Below, piece after piece: positions 8,430-16,494 of a DNA stretch of 36,468 nucleotides (the stretch's first letter is position 1; each line of letters opens with the position of its first letter). Under the pieces are notes generated by a model. It saw nothing but the letters and a program-made list of their open reading frames with translations, did not search any database and was not told the origin of the DNA. The position numbers were made by a program, and so were the translations under genes. Source of the DNA: Silicimonas sp. (GTDB taxonomy: Bacteria > Pseudomonadota > Alphaproteobacteria > Rhodobacterales > Rhodobacteraceae); the NCBI GenBank assembly GCA_022340315.1, contig JAJDOD010000006.1:1-36468 (forward strand), written 5' to 3'.

Positions 8430-8495
8430 GCCGTTCTTTCTGGCGGAAATATCCCGGGGTGAATTGCCCGCAGGGCAAGAGGGGCGGCGCCCCTC
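8430..8495 (-). repeat. Dispersed intergenic repeat, copy A: two hairpins plus CGGGATATTT tail
   Basis: Read on the minus strand: a perfect hairpin (complement 8479-8495, arms of 8 bases), a second perfect hairpin TTGCCC/GGGCAA (8464-8478), then CCCGGGATATTT (8447-8458) and a purine-rich end that abuts the permease start at 8429. The same core recurs at 22951-22981 and 32226-32252. It sits between the solute-binding-protein gene and the permease gene. Confidence 0.75.
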
Positions 8496-8550
8496 GCCGC
8501 CGCCCGGAACGGGTGGCGCGGATCGGCGCCGCAGGCGACGAAACCGGGCC

Positions 8551-9366
8551 TCACTCGATGACCGGCACGCCTGTGGTCTGCGACAGCCACTCCGTTTCGA
8601 TCGCCGCCAGTGTTCCGTCCGAGCGCAATTTGTCCAGCGCGGCGTCGGCACAGGCCTTCAGCGGGTTGCCCTCCTCGAAGAGCAGCCCGAACTGGTCCGG
8701 CGCTTCGCTCCGCTCGGCGGGAAACTGGCCCAGTACCACGCCATCGTCCAGCACCACCGCGGCGAGATAGAGAGCGGTCGGCAAATCGAACAGCGCGGCG
8801 TCGATCTGGTTCGCCTTCATCGCCTCGACCACGTCGGCATTGTCGCCATAAAGCAGCGGGGCCTTCTCCGGCGCCACGATCTCGGTCAGCATCGGCACGG
8901 CGGTGGTGTTGGCGTCCGCGCCCCAGAGAAGCCCCTTCAACCCCTCCAGCGTTGGCGCGGCACCGCCATCGACCACGCCCTGCCGGGTCAGCACCGCCAT
9001 TGCGGCCGAGTAGTAGGGCGCGGAAAAGTCAACGATCTCATCGCGTTCCGGCGTGATCGAGTACTGCTGCAGGTTGAAATCGAAGTTCTTCGCACCCGGC
9101 TGGATCGCCTCGTCAAAGGACGAGCGTACCCATGTCACCTGGTCGTCCGAAAACCCCATCGCGTTTGCCACCGCATAGGCAACGGCGGCCTCGAACCCCT
9201 GCTTGCTCTCCGGCGCGTCGTCGATCACCCAGGGAAAATAGGCCGGGTTTCCGGTGGCAACGGTCAGCGTGCCGTCCTCCAGCGTCAGCCCCGCGGCGCA
9301 GTCGTTCTGGGCGAGGGCGGTTCCGGCAACGGGCAGGGCGATCAGGGTGGCGAGCAAAAGGCGCAT
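8551..9366 (-). CDS. Polar amino-acid ABC transporter, periplasmic binding protein (SBP family 3)
   Basis: 271 residues. The signal peptide is 1-19 (MRLLLATLIALPVAGTALA). The mature protein shows family-3 binding-protein order: an early LTVATGNPAYFPW strand, GFEAAVAYAVANAMG, then DFNLQQYSITPERDEIVDFSAPYYSAAM, which matches the conserved ligand-cleft signature of this family. ATG at 9366 follows GGAGA at a suitable distance, and the longer in-frame extension lacks any signal. It begins 73 bases after the stop of a gamma-glutamyltransferase on the same strand, and permease and ATPase genes follow. It captures an amino acid or small derivative in the periplasm. The link to GGT suggests glutamate or a gamma-glutamyl product, which is inference. 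Confidence 0.92.
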   Translation of the reverse strand: MRLLLATLIALPVAGTALAQNDCAAGLTLEDGTLTVATGNPAYFPWVIDDAPESKQGFEAAVAYAVANAMGFSDDQVTWVRSSFDEAIQPGAKNFDFNLQQYSITPERDEIVDFSAPYYSAAMAVLTRQGVVDGGAAPTLEGLKGLLWGADANTTAVPMLTEIVAPEKAPLLYGDNADVVEAMKANQIDAALFDLPTALYLAAVVLDDGVVLGQFPAERSEAPDQFGLLFEEGNPLKACADAALDKLRSDGTLAAIETEWLSQTTGVPVIE

Positions 9367-9439
9367 GGGGCAGGTCTCCCGGTTGGATGTCCTTCCGAGT
9401 TTCCGGCTCGCGCGCCAAATGTCCAGTGCCGTTCTGGGC

Positions 9440-11230
9440 CTACTGCCCCAGTGCAATCCCCTCCCGGCGGGGGTCCGCCGCACCTTCCAGCCCTTCCGGC
9501 CCTATCCGGATTGCGTGAAGCCCCGAGTTCAGCTCGCGGATGCTGACCTCGAACCCCATCTCGGTCAGCGGGCCTTCAAGCGCGGTGATCGGCGCGCCTT
9601 CCTCAAGATCATAGGTCCCGAAGCGGTTCACCGCGTGCCCCATCGTCACCGCCTGCTGAACGTCCATCCCCCAGTCGAGATGCGCGACAATCGCCTGCGC
9701 GACATAGCCGATGATCCGGCTGCCGCCCGGCGAGCCTATGACCAGCACCGGCGCACCGCCCTCCATCACGATGGTCGGCGCCATCGACGAGCGTGGCCGC
9801 TTGCCCGGCTCGACCCGGTTGGCAATGGGCACCCCCGCGTCGTGGCTGCGGAACGAGAAATCGGTCAGCTCGTTGTTCAGAAGGAACCCGCCCGGCGCCA
9901 TCAGCCGCGAGCCGAACCCGTTCTCGATGGTCGTCGTCATCGCCAGCGCATTGCCATAGCTGTCGACAATCGAGATGTGGCTCGTCGACGGCATCTCGAT
10001 GGATACGTTGTCGGCCCAGATCAGCGCGTGATCGAAGGGAGGTTCGCCGGGGCCGACGCTCTCCAGTGCCGTTTCTCCCGCCAGCGCTTCGGCCCGAAGC
10101 GCCAGGTACTCGGGATCAACCAGCCCCTTGGTCGGCATCGGTACGAAGTCGCTGTCCGCCATGTACCGCCCCCGGTCGGCAAAGGCCTGCCGCGAGGCGT
10201 CGCCAATCAGCCGCCAGGCCTGCGGATCGTCCGGCCCCATCGCGGCAAGGTCATAGCCGTTGAGCTGCCCGAGAATCTGCCCCACGGTCAGCGCGCCCGA
10301 AGACGGCGGTCCCATGCCGCAGACCTCGTAGGCGCGGTAAGCGGCGCAGACCGCGTCGCGCTCGACCACGCGATAGGCGGCAAAGTCGATCATTTCCAGA
10401 CGCCCCGGATTGCCCTCGGCGCCTTTCACCGTGTCCACGATGCCCTGCGCGATGCCGCCCCGGTAAAAGACGTCCGCACCGCCCTCGGCCATCTCCTTGA
10501 GCGTCGCGGCATAAGGGAAGTTCTTCAGCGTCGCACCCGACGCCACCGGCTCGCCGCCAGGCAGGAAATACCCGGCGGTCCGCGCATGTGTGGCCAGCCG
10601 CTCGGCGTCGTCGGCAACGGCGCCCGCAAGCCTCGGTGAGACTGCGAAACCTTCCTCGGCCAGCTCGATTGCAGGGGCCAGAAGCGCGGCCCAGTCAGAT
10701 GTGCCCCACATCTCGTGCGCCTTGCCCATCAGCGCGGGCGTGCCCGGCGTGCCGACCGACCGGCCGCCTACGACCGCGTCCCAGAACCCCATCGGCTCAC
10801 CATCCACCTGGAACAGCGTCGGATCGGCGGCCAAGGGCGCGGTCTCGCGCCCGTCCAGCGTCGTCAACGCACCGCTCTCCGCGTCATACCAGACCAGGAA
10901 CGCGCCGCCGCCCAGGCCCGAGCTTTGCGGCTCGACCAGCCCAAGCACTGCCTGCACGGCCACCATCGCGTCCGCCGCCGTCCCGCCCGCGGACAGCACG
11001 TCCGCGCCCGCCTCGACGGCAAGAGGGTTGGCGGCAGCCACCATCCAGCCCTCGGCCTTGACCGGTTCGCCCGCGTCGCGCGCCGCCATCGCGGCCTGCG
11101 CAGCCTCGCTCAGCGCCATCGCGCCCGCGCCGCTTGCCGCCTCCGGGGCAACGGCGTCGGCCGCCTGTTGGGCGAACGCCGCCGACGCCAGCAGCGCGGT
11201 GGCAATGGATGTAACGAGTAGCGGTTTCAT
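9440..11230 (-). CDS. ggt: Gamma-glutamyltransferase (glutathione hydrolase) precursor
   Basis: 596 residues with a signal peptide (1-20), so periplasmic. The proenzyme is cut before a threonine to give large and small subunits; Thr416 in STSHISIVD aligns with the nucleophile of E. coli GGT (TTHYSVVD). DGRETAP (126-132) is the substrate carboxylate contact, NNELTDFS (452-459) lines the small-subunit active site, and RPRSSMAPTIV and IGSPGGSRII are further family signatures. It hydrolyses glutathione and other gamma-glutamyl compounds. GGGAG precedes the ATG. An amino-acid ABC transporter follows on the same strand after 73 bases, which suggests periplasmic cleavage coupled to uptake of the products. 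Confidence 0.95.
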   Translation of the reverse strand: MKPLLVTSIATALLASAAFAQQAADAVAPEAASGAGAMALSEAAQAAMAARDAGEPVKAEGWMVAAANPLAVEAGADVLSAGGTAADAMVAVQAVLGLVEPQSSGLGGGAFLVWYDAESGALTTLDGRETAPLAADPTLFQVDGEPMGFWDAVVGGRSVGTPGTPALMGKAHEMWGTSDWAALLAPAIELAEEGFAVSPRLAGAVADDAERLATHARTAGYFLPGGEPVASGATLKNFPYAATLKEMAEGGADVFYRGGIAQGIVDTVKGAEGNPGRLEMIDFAAYRVVERDAVCAAYRAYEVCGMGPPSSGALTVGQILGQLNGYDLAAMGPDDPQAWRLIGDASRQAFADRGRYMADSDFVPMPTKGLVDPEYLALRAEALAGETALESVGPGEPPFDHALIWADNVSIEMPSTSHISIVDSYGNALAMTTTIENGFGSRLMAPGGFLLNNELTDFSFRSHDAGVPIANRVEPGKRPRSSMAPTIVMEGGAPVLVIGSPGGSRIIGYVAQAIVAHLDWGMDVQQAVTMGHAVNRFGTYDLEEGAPITALEGPLTEMGFEVSIRELNSGLHAIRIGPEGLEGAADPRREGIALGQ

Positions 11231-11292
11231 GGCAGAGCTCCCGACCTGGTTTGTGGGCCCACGCTAGAGCATGACGCGCTGCCGGCAAACGC

Positions 11293-13821
11293 CTATTCGC
11301 GCGCCCTGAGCACCTGCGCCGGCCGCGCCGACATTGGCCCCCAGGCAAAGGCAAGCCCGGTCAAGAGCGTGGCGACGATCCCGCCCGCGACGATCGCCAG
11401 CGCCGAAAGCGGCTCGAAACTGTAGTCCGCCTCCATGACGAAGCGCATCACGCCCCAGCCCGCCAGTGCGCCCGCGACGATGGCAACGACCCCGGCGGCA
11501 AGGCCCAGCATGGCCGAACGCAGGGCGAAGCTCCGCAGGATGGTCCCCCGCGACGCGCCGACCGTCTTTAGAACCGCCGCCTCGTAGGTGCGCGCGTGGA
11601 TGCCCGCCGCCGCCGCTCCGATCAGCACGATGCCGCCCGTCACCAGCGTCGCCAGAGCACCCCAGGTGATCGCGGCGGCAATCCCCGCCAACACCTCCGA
11701 AACCCGCGCGATGGCGTCCTTCACCCGGATCACGGTGACGTTGGGATAGGCGTTCGACACCTCCCGCAGGATCGCCGCCTCGGCCTCGGGTTCGGCATAG
11801 ACCGTGGCGATGAAACTGTGCGGCGCACCGGCCAGGGCGCCCGGGTTCATCGACATCACGAACCCGATCCCGGCGGTCGAGAAATCCACCTCGCGGAAAC
11901 TCGTGACCTCCGCCGTGATGTCGCGCCCAAGGATGTTCACGGTGATCTCGTCGCCCAGCTTCAGCCCTATCTCCAAGGCTTCCTCGGTGGCGAAGCTCAC
12001 CTGCGGCGGCCCGTCGTAGCCCTCCGGCCACCACGCGCCGTGCGTGATCTTGGTCCCCTCCACGGGCCGATCCGAATAGGTCACCCCCCGGTCGCCCCGC
12101 AGCACCCAGTGATCGCCTCCGGTCTCGGCGGCAGGCCGCCCGTTGATCCCGGTGATGATCCCCCTGAGCATCGGCGCGCTCTCCACCTTCGAGACCGCCG
12201 CGTTGCCGGTCAGCCGTTCCTTCAGCGGCCCGATCTGGTCGGGCTGGATATCCACCATGAAGAACGCCGGGGCGACCTCGGGCAGATCGCGCGCGATCGC
12301 GTTGCGCAGGTTCCAGTCGATCTGTCCCACGGCCGCCAGCACCGCCAGCCCAAGCCCCAGCGACAACACCACCGATTGCGCCTCGCCCCCCGGTCCGCCG
12401 ACCGAACCAAGCGCCAGCCGCAGTGCCGGCCTCCCCCGCACCGCCCGCCGCCCGGCGAGATGCCGCGCCAGCCGCCGCGCGCCGCGCGCCGCGATTATCA
12501 GAAGCGCGAAGGCCGCGGTCACGCCTCCCGCCGCGCCAAGCGTCAGCGACCAGAGACCCGAGAGCGCGGCCGCAAGCCCGACCAGGGCCGCGACCAGAAC
12601 GCCAATCACGAAAAGCCAGCGCAGGGCAGGGCGGCTCCGCTCCGGCCCCGCACCGTCCCGAAACAACGTCGCCGCCCGCACATGCTCGACCCCCGCCAGC
12701 GGCCAGAGCGTGAAAATCGCCGCCGCCAGCGCGCCGTATATCGCCGCCTCGAGCAAGGGCCGGGGGTGCAGCGCAAACTCCGCCGGCACCGGCAAACGCG
12801 CCTCCAGCAAGGGTGCCGCGACCAGCGGCAGAGCCGCGCCGAGCGCCAGCCCCGCGGCCAGCCCGATCACTGTCAGAACCCCGATCTGGATGAGATAGGT
12901 CTGAAAGATCACCCGCGTCTCGGCACCCAGCGTCTTCAGCGTCGCAATCACCGCCGTCTTCCGCGCGAGATACGCCCGCACTGCCGCCGAGATGCCGACA
13001 CCGCCCACCGCCAGCCCGGCCAGCCCGACCAGCACCAGGAACGAGGACAACCGCTCGACAAACCGCTCGACGCCCGGCGCCCCGTTCCGCCGGTCGCGCC
13101 AGCGCGCGCCGGTGAAGCGCGCCTCGGCCTCGGCCTCCAGCGCCTCCAGATCGGCCCCCTCCGGCAGCCGCATCTTGTACTCGGTCTCGAAAAGCGTCCC
13201 CGGCTGGATCAGCCCGCTCTCCGACAGCGCTTCGGTCCGCACGATGGTGCGCGGCCCCAGCCCGAAGCCGCCGGTGGCGCTGTCCGGCTCGCGTATCAGC
13301 CGTGCCCTCAGCACGAAGTCCTGCGCCCCCAGCCGAAAGGCCTCGCCAACCTCCATCCCCAACCGCTCGACCAGCACCGGGTCCATCACCGCGCCGGGCA
13401 AGCCGTCCGAGCCCGCCAGCGCCTCGGCCAGCGGCATCCCCGGCTCAAGTGCAACCGCCCCGTAAAGCGGATAGGCCCCATCGACGCCCTTCACCTGCGT
13501 CAGCCCCCGCTCGGCAGCCTCGCCGGTGCCGAAAACGGCCATCGAGCGGAACTCCACGATCTCGCTCAGGGCCAGGGCATTGGCCTGCATCCAGACCCGT
13601 TCCTCCGGCTCGGCAAACCGGTAGGTCAGTTCGATCTCGGCATCCCCGCCCAGGATGACCGCCCCCTCCCGGTCAAGCCCGGCCCGGATCGCCTCGCGCA
13701 CCGACCCGACCGCCGCGATCGCCGCGACGCCCAGGATCAGGCAGGCGAGAAACACCCGGAACCCCCGGATGCCGCCGCGCAACTCCCGCCGCGCGATCCG
13801 TGCCGCCACGCCAAGGCTCAT
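11293..13821 (-). CDS. YbbP-like ABC transporter permease (FtsX/MacB fold)
   Basis: 842 residues. An N-terminal membrane segment (~20-40, IRGFRVFLACLILGVAAIAAVG) and a large periplasmic region come first. Several membrane segments near 265-500 follow, then a second periplasmic region (~505-690), and a final FtsX block ends in TGLAFAWGPMSARPAQVLRARE. This double FtsX layout is that of the YbbP family. It pairs with the ATPase gene whose stop overlaps this start by 4 bases (ATGA). Family members are thought to act in export or envelope lipid and peptide handling; the substrate is unproven. The ybbP-ybbA-tesA neighbourhood is conserved in many proteobacteria and is complete here, with tesA divergent. 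Confidence 0.9.
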   Translation of the reverse strand: MSLGVAARIARRELRGGIRGFRVFLACLILGVAAIAAVGSVREAIRAGLDREGAVILGGDAEIELTYRFAEPEERVWMQANALALSEIVEFRSMAVFGTGEAAERGLTQVKGVDGAYPLYGAVALEPGMPLAEALAGSDGLPGAVMDPVLVERLGMEVGEAFRLGAQDFVLRARLIREPDSATGGFGLGPRTIVRTEALSESGLIQPGTLFETEYKMRLPEGADLEALEAEAEARFTGARWRDRRNGAPGVERFVERLSSFLVLVGLAGLAVGGVGISAAVRAYLARKTAVIATLKTLGAETRVIFQTYLIQIGVLTVIGLAAGLALGAALPLVAAPLLEARLPVPAEFALHPRPLLEAAIYGALAAAIFTLWPLAGVEHVRAATLFRDGAGPERSRPALRWLFVIGVLVAALVGLAAALSGLWSLTLGAAGGVTAAFALLIIAARGARRLARHLAGRRAVRGRPALRLALGSVGGPGGEAQSVVLSLGLGLAVLAAVGQIDWNLRNAIARDLPEVAPAFFMVDIQPDQIGPLKERLTGNAAVSKVESAPMLRGIITGINGRPAAETGGDHWVLRGDRGVTYSDRPVEGTKITHGAWWPEGYDGPPQVSFATEEALEIGLKLGDEITVNILGRDITAEVTSFREVDFSTAGIGFVMSMNPGALAGAPHSFIATVYAEPEAEAAILREVSNAYPNVTVIRVKDAIARVSEVLAGIAAAITWGALATLVTGGIVLIGAAAAGIHARTYEAAVLKTVGASRGTILRSFALRSAMLGLAAGVVAIVAGALAGWGVMRFVMEADYSFEPLSALAIVAGGIVATLLTGLAFAWGPMSARPAQVLRARE

Positions 13822-14513
13822 TCGGCGGCCTTCGCCACGTCGCCATCCGCGATCCGCCCGTCCGTCAGCCGGATCACGCGGCCGCAGCGCTCGGCAAGTT
13901 CCGGCGCGTGGGTGACGAGGATCAGCGTCGACCCGTGCCGCGCGTTCAACCCGAAAAGCAGATCGACAATCGCCGCGCCGGTCGTCCCGTCAAGATTGCC
14001 CGTCGGTTCGTCCGCCAGCAGAATATCCGGCTCGGGCGCTGCGGCCCGCGCCAGCGCCACCCGCTGTTGCTCGCCGCCCGACAATTGCGCGGGATAATGG
14101 TGCATCCGGTCGCCCAGCCCCACAGCGCGCAGTTCCGCCTCCGCCCGCTCGAAGGCATCCGCGCGCCCCGCCAGTTCCAGCGGGGTCGCGACGTTCTCCA
14201 GCGCGGTCATTGTCGGAATCAGGTGGAAGGATTGGAAAACCACCCCCATATGTTCCCGGCGAAAGCGGGCCAGCGCGTCCTCGCCCAAAGCCGTCAGGTC
14301 GTGCCCCAGGGCCTCGACCCGGCCCGAAGTGGCGCGTTCCAGCCCGCCCATCAGCATCAGGAGCGACGACTTGCCAGACCCCGAAGGCCCGACCAGCCCA
14401 ACCGTTTCCCCCCGCGATACCTCAAGCGTGATCCCTTTCAGGATCTCGATCCGCCCCGCATTGCCGTCAAGGCTGAGGGTCGCGTCGCTAAGCGTCAGGA
14501 TTGGCTCGGTCAT
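13818..14513 (-). CDS. YbbA-like ABC transporter ATP-binding protein
   Basis: 231 residues of the LolD/MacB/YbbA class: Walker A GPSGSGKS (42-49), VFQSFHLIPTMTALENV after the Q-loop, signature LSGGEQQR, Walker B ILLADEPTGNLD and H-loop LVTHAPEL. The ATG at 14513 is preferred; a longer frame to 14627 runs through the divergent esterase gene and has no ribosome site. It is co-translated with the YbbP-like permease through a 4-base overlap. Only 37 bases separate it from the divergent esterase start, so both promoters must overlap there. Confidence 0.92.
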   Translation of the reverse strand: MTEPILTLSDATLSLDGNAGRIEILKGITLEVSRGETVGLVGPSGSGKSSLLMLMGGLERATSGRVEALGHDLTALGEDALARFRREHMGVVFQSFHLIPTMTALENVATPLELAGRADAFERAEAELRAVGLGDRMHHYPAQLSGGEQQRVALARAAAPEPDILLADEPTGNLDGTTGAAIVDLLFGLNARHGSTLILVTHAPELAERCGRVIRLTDGRIADGDVAKAAE

Positions 14514-14550
14514 TCTGCGGTCCTTCGCGGGCGTGAGTTCTCCATATGGG

Positions 14551-15192
14551 GTGATACGCCCAATCCGCAACGCCGGATTGGCGCTGGCGCTCGCCACGGG
14601 CATGGCACATGCCGAACCCGCGACCATCGCGGCGCTCGGTGACAGCCTGACCCAGGGCTACGGCCTCGCGCCCGAAAACGGCTTCGTTCCGCAACTTCAG
14701 CGCTGGCTCGACGGCCAAGGTGCGGACGTCACGCTCGTCAACGCGGGCGTCTCGGGCGACACCACCGCAGGCGGCCTCTCGCGCATCGGCTGGACCCTGA
14801 CGCCCGAGGTGGATGCCCTGATCGTCGCGCTGGGCGGCAACGACCTCCTTCGTGGCATTGATCCCGCCGTCTCCCGCGCCAATCTCGACGGCATCCTGGC
14901 CGAGGCGACGGGCCGGGGTCTGCCCGTCCTCCTCATCGGCATGGACGCTCCGCCCAACTACGGGCCCGACTACGAAGCCGCCTTCGAAGCGATCTATCCC
15001 GACCTCGCCGCCAAATACGGCGTGCTTCTTCACGAGAACTTCCTTGGCGCGCTCGCTGCCCTACAGGACCGCACCCTCGCGCTCGAACGCTACATGCAGC
15101 CCGACCGCATCCACCCCAATGCCGAGGGCGTCGCACTCATCGTCGGGGACATCGGTCCGCGTGTCATGGAACTGGCGGCGGAAGCGGAGTAG
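14551..15192 (+). CDS. TesA-type SGNH esterase/lysophospholipase, periplasmic
   Basis: 213 residues from GTG 14551. A signal peptide (about 1-21) leads to AALGDSLTQGYGL with the catalytic Ser32 (block I), GGND at 95-98 (block III) and DRIH at 185-188 with the catalytic Asp and His (block V), so all SGNH residues are in place. Length and order match TesA/arylesterases, which cleave acyl esters or thioesters in the periplasm. The start is uncertain: an in-frame GTG at 14533 is also possible, and no strong ribosome site is seen for either. It is divergent from the YbbA/YbbP pair, a conserved association. Substrate not predictable. Confidence 0.9.
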   Translation: MIRPIRNAGLALALATGMAHAEPATIAALGDSLTQGYGLAPENGFVPQLQRWLDGQGADVTLVNAGVSGDTTAGGLSRIGWTLTPEVDALIVALGGNDLLRGIDPAVSRANLDGILAEATGRGLPVLLIGMDAPPNYGPDYEAAFEAIYPDLAAKYGVLLHENFLGALAALQDRTLALERYMQPDRIHPNAEGVALIVGDIGPRVMELAAEAE

Positions 15193-15204
15193 GGCGTGCC
15201 GCCG

Positions 15205-15846
15205 TCAATAGAGGTTGTTCTCCCGGTCGTCCTTCGTTCCGGCTTCGATCTCGTCCATCGCTTCCGCCATCGCCCCGTGTACTTTCAACATCTCTGCCAG
15301 CGTCGGCACGTCCGAGGTGTCGGGCCAGTCTTCCGGCTGCCAGACCTTGCCGCGAATGAACGCCTTGGGGCAGTGGCACAGCACCCTCTGAACCCGGACC
15401 AGCAGCACCAGTTCCGCCGGCCGCCCGTTGACCGCCAGCTTCTCGCCCAGGGCAGCATCCTTCACCACCGCGCCTTGTCCGGTGACCCGCAAGGTGTCGC
15501 GGTGACCCGGAATGATGAAGATCAGGCCCACGTTGGGATTGCCGAAGACATCGTTGAAGGCATCCATCCGCTTGTTCCCCGGTCGGTCGGGAACGGCCAG
15601 AAGCCGATCGTTCAGTACCTTCACGAACCCCGCCGGATCACCGCGTGGGGTCAGGTTCAACTCGCCGTCAGATCGGCTCGTCGAAAGCACAACCAGCGAC
15701 GACGCGGCAATGAAGCGCCGCGACAGGTCGTCGACATGGCCGATGTCCTTGCTGTTGACCCAGTGCGACGGCAGGGGCTCCAACTCGCGCAGCGTCTCCG
15801 CGGTGTCCACATGCAGATCGACTTGTTGGCCGAAAACCTCGTCCAC
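15205..15846 (-). CDS. PPOX-class probable FMN-dependent protein (DR2398/MSMEG_1061-like)
   Basis: 213 residues, cytoplasmic. A split-barrel flavin fold is suggested by FIAASSLVVLSTSRSDGELNLTPRGDPAGFV and LLAVPDRPGNKRMDAFNDVFGNPNVGLIFIIPG, which match the pyridoxamine-phosphate-oxidase-like family with the DR2398-type layout. The C-terminal part carries CHCPKAFIRGKVW, typical of that subfamily. The start is GTG 15846 with GGAG and AAGG just upstream. Members bind FMN or F420, and their reactions are mostly unknown. It stands alone; the 318 bases upstream hold two repeat structures that may regulate it. Confidence 0.8.
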   Translation of the reverse strand: MDEVFGQQVDLHVDTAETLRELEPLPSHWVNSKDIGHVDDLSRRFIAASSLVVLSTSRSDGELNLTPRGDPAGFVKVLNDRLLAVPDRPGNKRMDAFNDVFGNPNVGLIFIIPGHRDTLRVTGQGAVVKDAALGEKLAVNGRPAELVLLVRVQRVLCHCPKAFIRGKVWQPEDWPDTSDVPTLAEMLKVHGAMAEAMDEIEAGTKDDRENNLY

Positions 15847-15955
15847 CGCCTTGTTCTCCTGTTGGTCGAGGCAGAGGCTAACAGCATGCGGTCGTCATGC
15901 AAGCGAACCGCCACAGGCGGCAAGGACTGGGCGTCGGAGGCAAAACCCTAACGCG

Positions 15956-15975
15956 GCGGTAACCATTCTTACCGC
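15956..15975. promoter_or_regulatory. Inverted repeat GCGGTAA-N6-TTACCGC
   Basis: Perfect 7-base arms (15956-15962, 15969-15975) with a 6-base centre, about 110 bases upstream of the PPOX-like gene start. There is no T-run, so an operator is more likely than a terminator. The protein that would bind is not known. Confidence 0.5.
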
Positions 15976-15990
15976 ACGGTGGCCTCCGGT

Positions 15991-16060
15991 ACCGACGATT
16001 GACCGTTCACCGACCGATCCACCGACGCGATACCGACGTAATACCGACGTGATACCGACG
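15991..16060. repeat. Tandem ACCGACG motifs, four at an exact 11-bp period
   Basis: ACCGACG begins at 15991, 16021, 16032, 16043 and 16054, and the near match ACCGACC at 16009. The last four copies are spaced exactly 11 bases, about one helical turn, with spacers CGAT, TAAT and TGAT. They lie between the DUF1491 stop (16165) and the PPOX-like start (15846), so on the upstream side of the latter. This layout suggests cooperative protein binding on one face of the DNA. Confidence 0.75.
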
Positions 16061-16164
16061 TTGCGTTTTCGCCCCGAAACCCCGCATTGCAAGGCGTTTA
16101 CCCTCGGCGCCGTTGCACGCAACAGCCACCGCCCGCCCGAACGATTAACGGAATTCCCGGAAGC

Positions 16165-16494
16165 CTATTCCAGACCCGGTTCGTCCAGCAGGTGCCGCCC
16201 CGCCTTGTCCTCGATCTCGATTACCCAGAGATCGGGGTCGAATGACCGCTGCTTGGCAACCGAGGCATCCACCTCGGCTTCCGCACCTTCGGTCAGCACC
16301 ACCCATTTCCGCTCGCCGCTCATCAGGTCGAAACTGCGCTGAAACAGCGTGGCATTGCCGTCAAGCGTGTTCAGCTTGACCAGCACCGCGCCGGCCGTGT
16401 GATCGCCCTTTTGCAGGATAAAAGCGGGGATAGCGGCCAGTCTCAACCGCGTCAGATAGGCCGCGATCCAGAACTCGGTGGTCAGCCGGGTCAT
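16165..16494 (-). CDS. DUF1491 family protein
   Basis: 109 residues, cytoplasmic, no membrane segments. The start WIAAYLTRLRLAAIPAFILQKGDHTAGAVLVKLN and the late SFDPDLWVIEIED are the conserved signatures of DUF1491, a small alphaproteobacterial family usually encoded beside era. The ATG at 16494 overlaps the era stop by 4 bases (ATGA), so they are translated together. Function unknown; the steady link to era suggests ribosome or RNA-related housekeeping, which is inference. Confidence 0.9.
   Translation of the reverse strand: MTRLTTEFWIAAYLTRLRLAAIPAFILQKGDHTAGAVLVKLNTLDGNATLFQRSFDLMSGERKWVVLTEGAEAEVDASVAKQRSFDPDLWVIEIEDKAGRHLLDEPGLE

Larger units (their letters stand above)
15847..16164. 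other. 318-base intergenic region between DUF1491 and PPOX-like genes
   Basis: It holds the inverted repeat at 15956-15975 and the ACCGACG array at 15991-16060. No open frame in it has a ribosome site or a recognisable product. In related genomes I would expect recO after the DUF1491 gene, and it is not here. Confidence 0.6.

Noticed and set aside
11596-14097. An 833-residue plus-strand open frame
   Set aside because: It is the antisense shadow of the YbbP-like permease and YbbA genes; its product is Arg/Pro/Gln-rich with no domain, as expected from GC-rich antisense frames.
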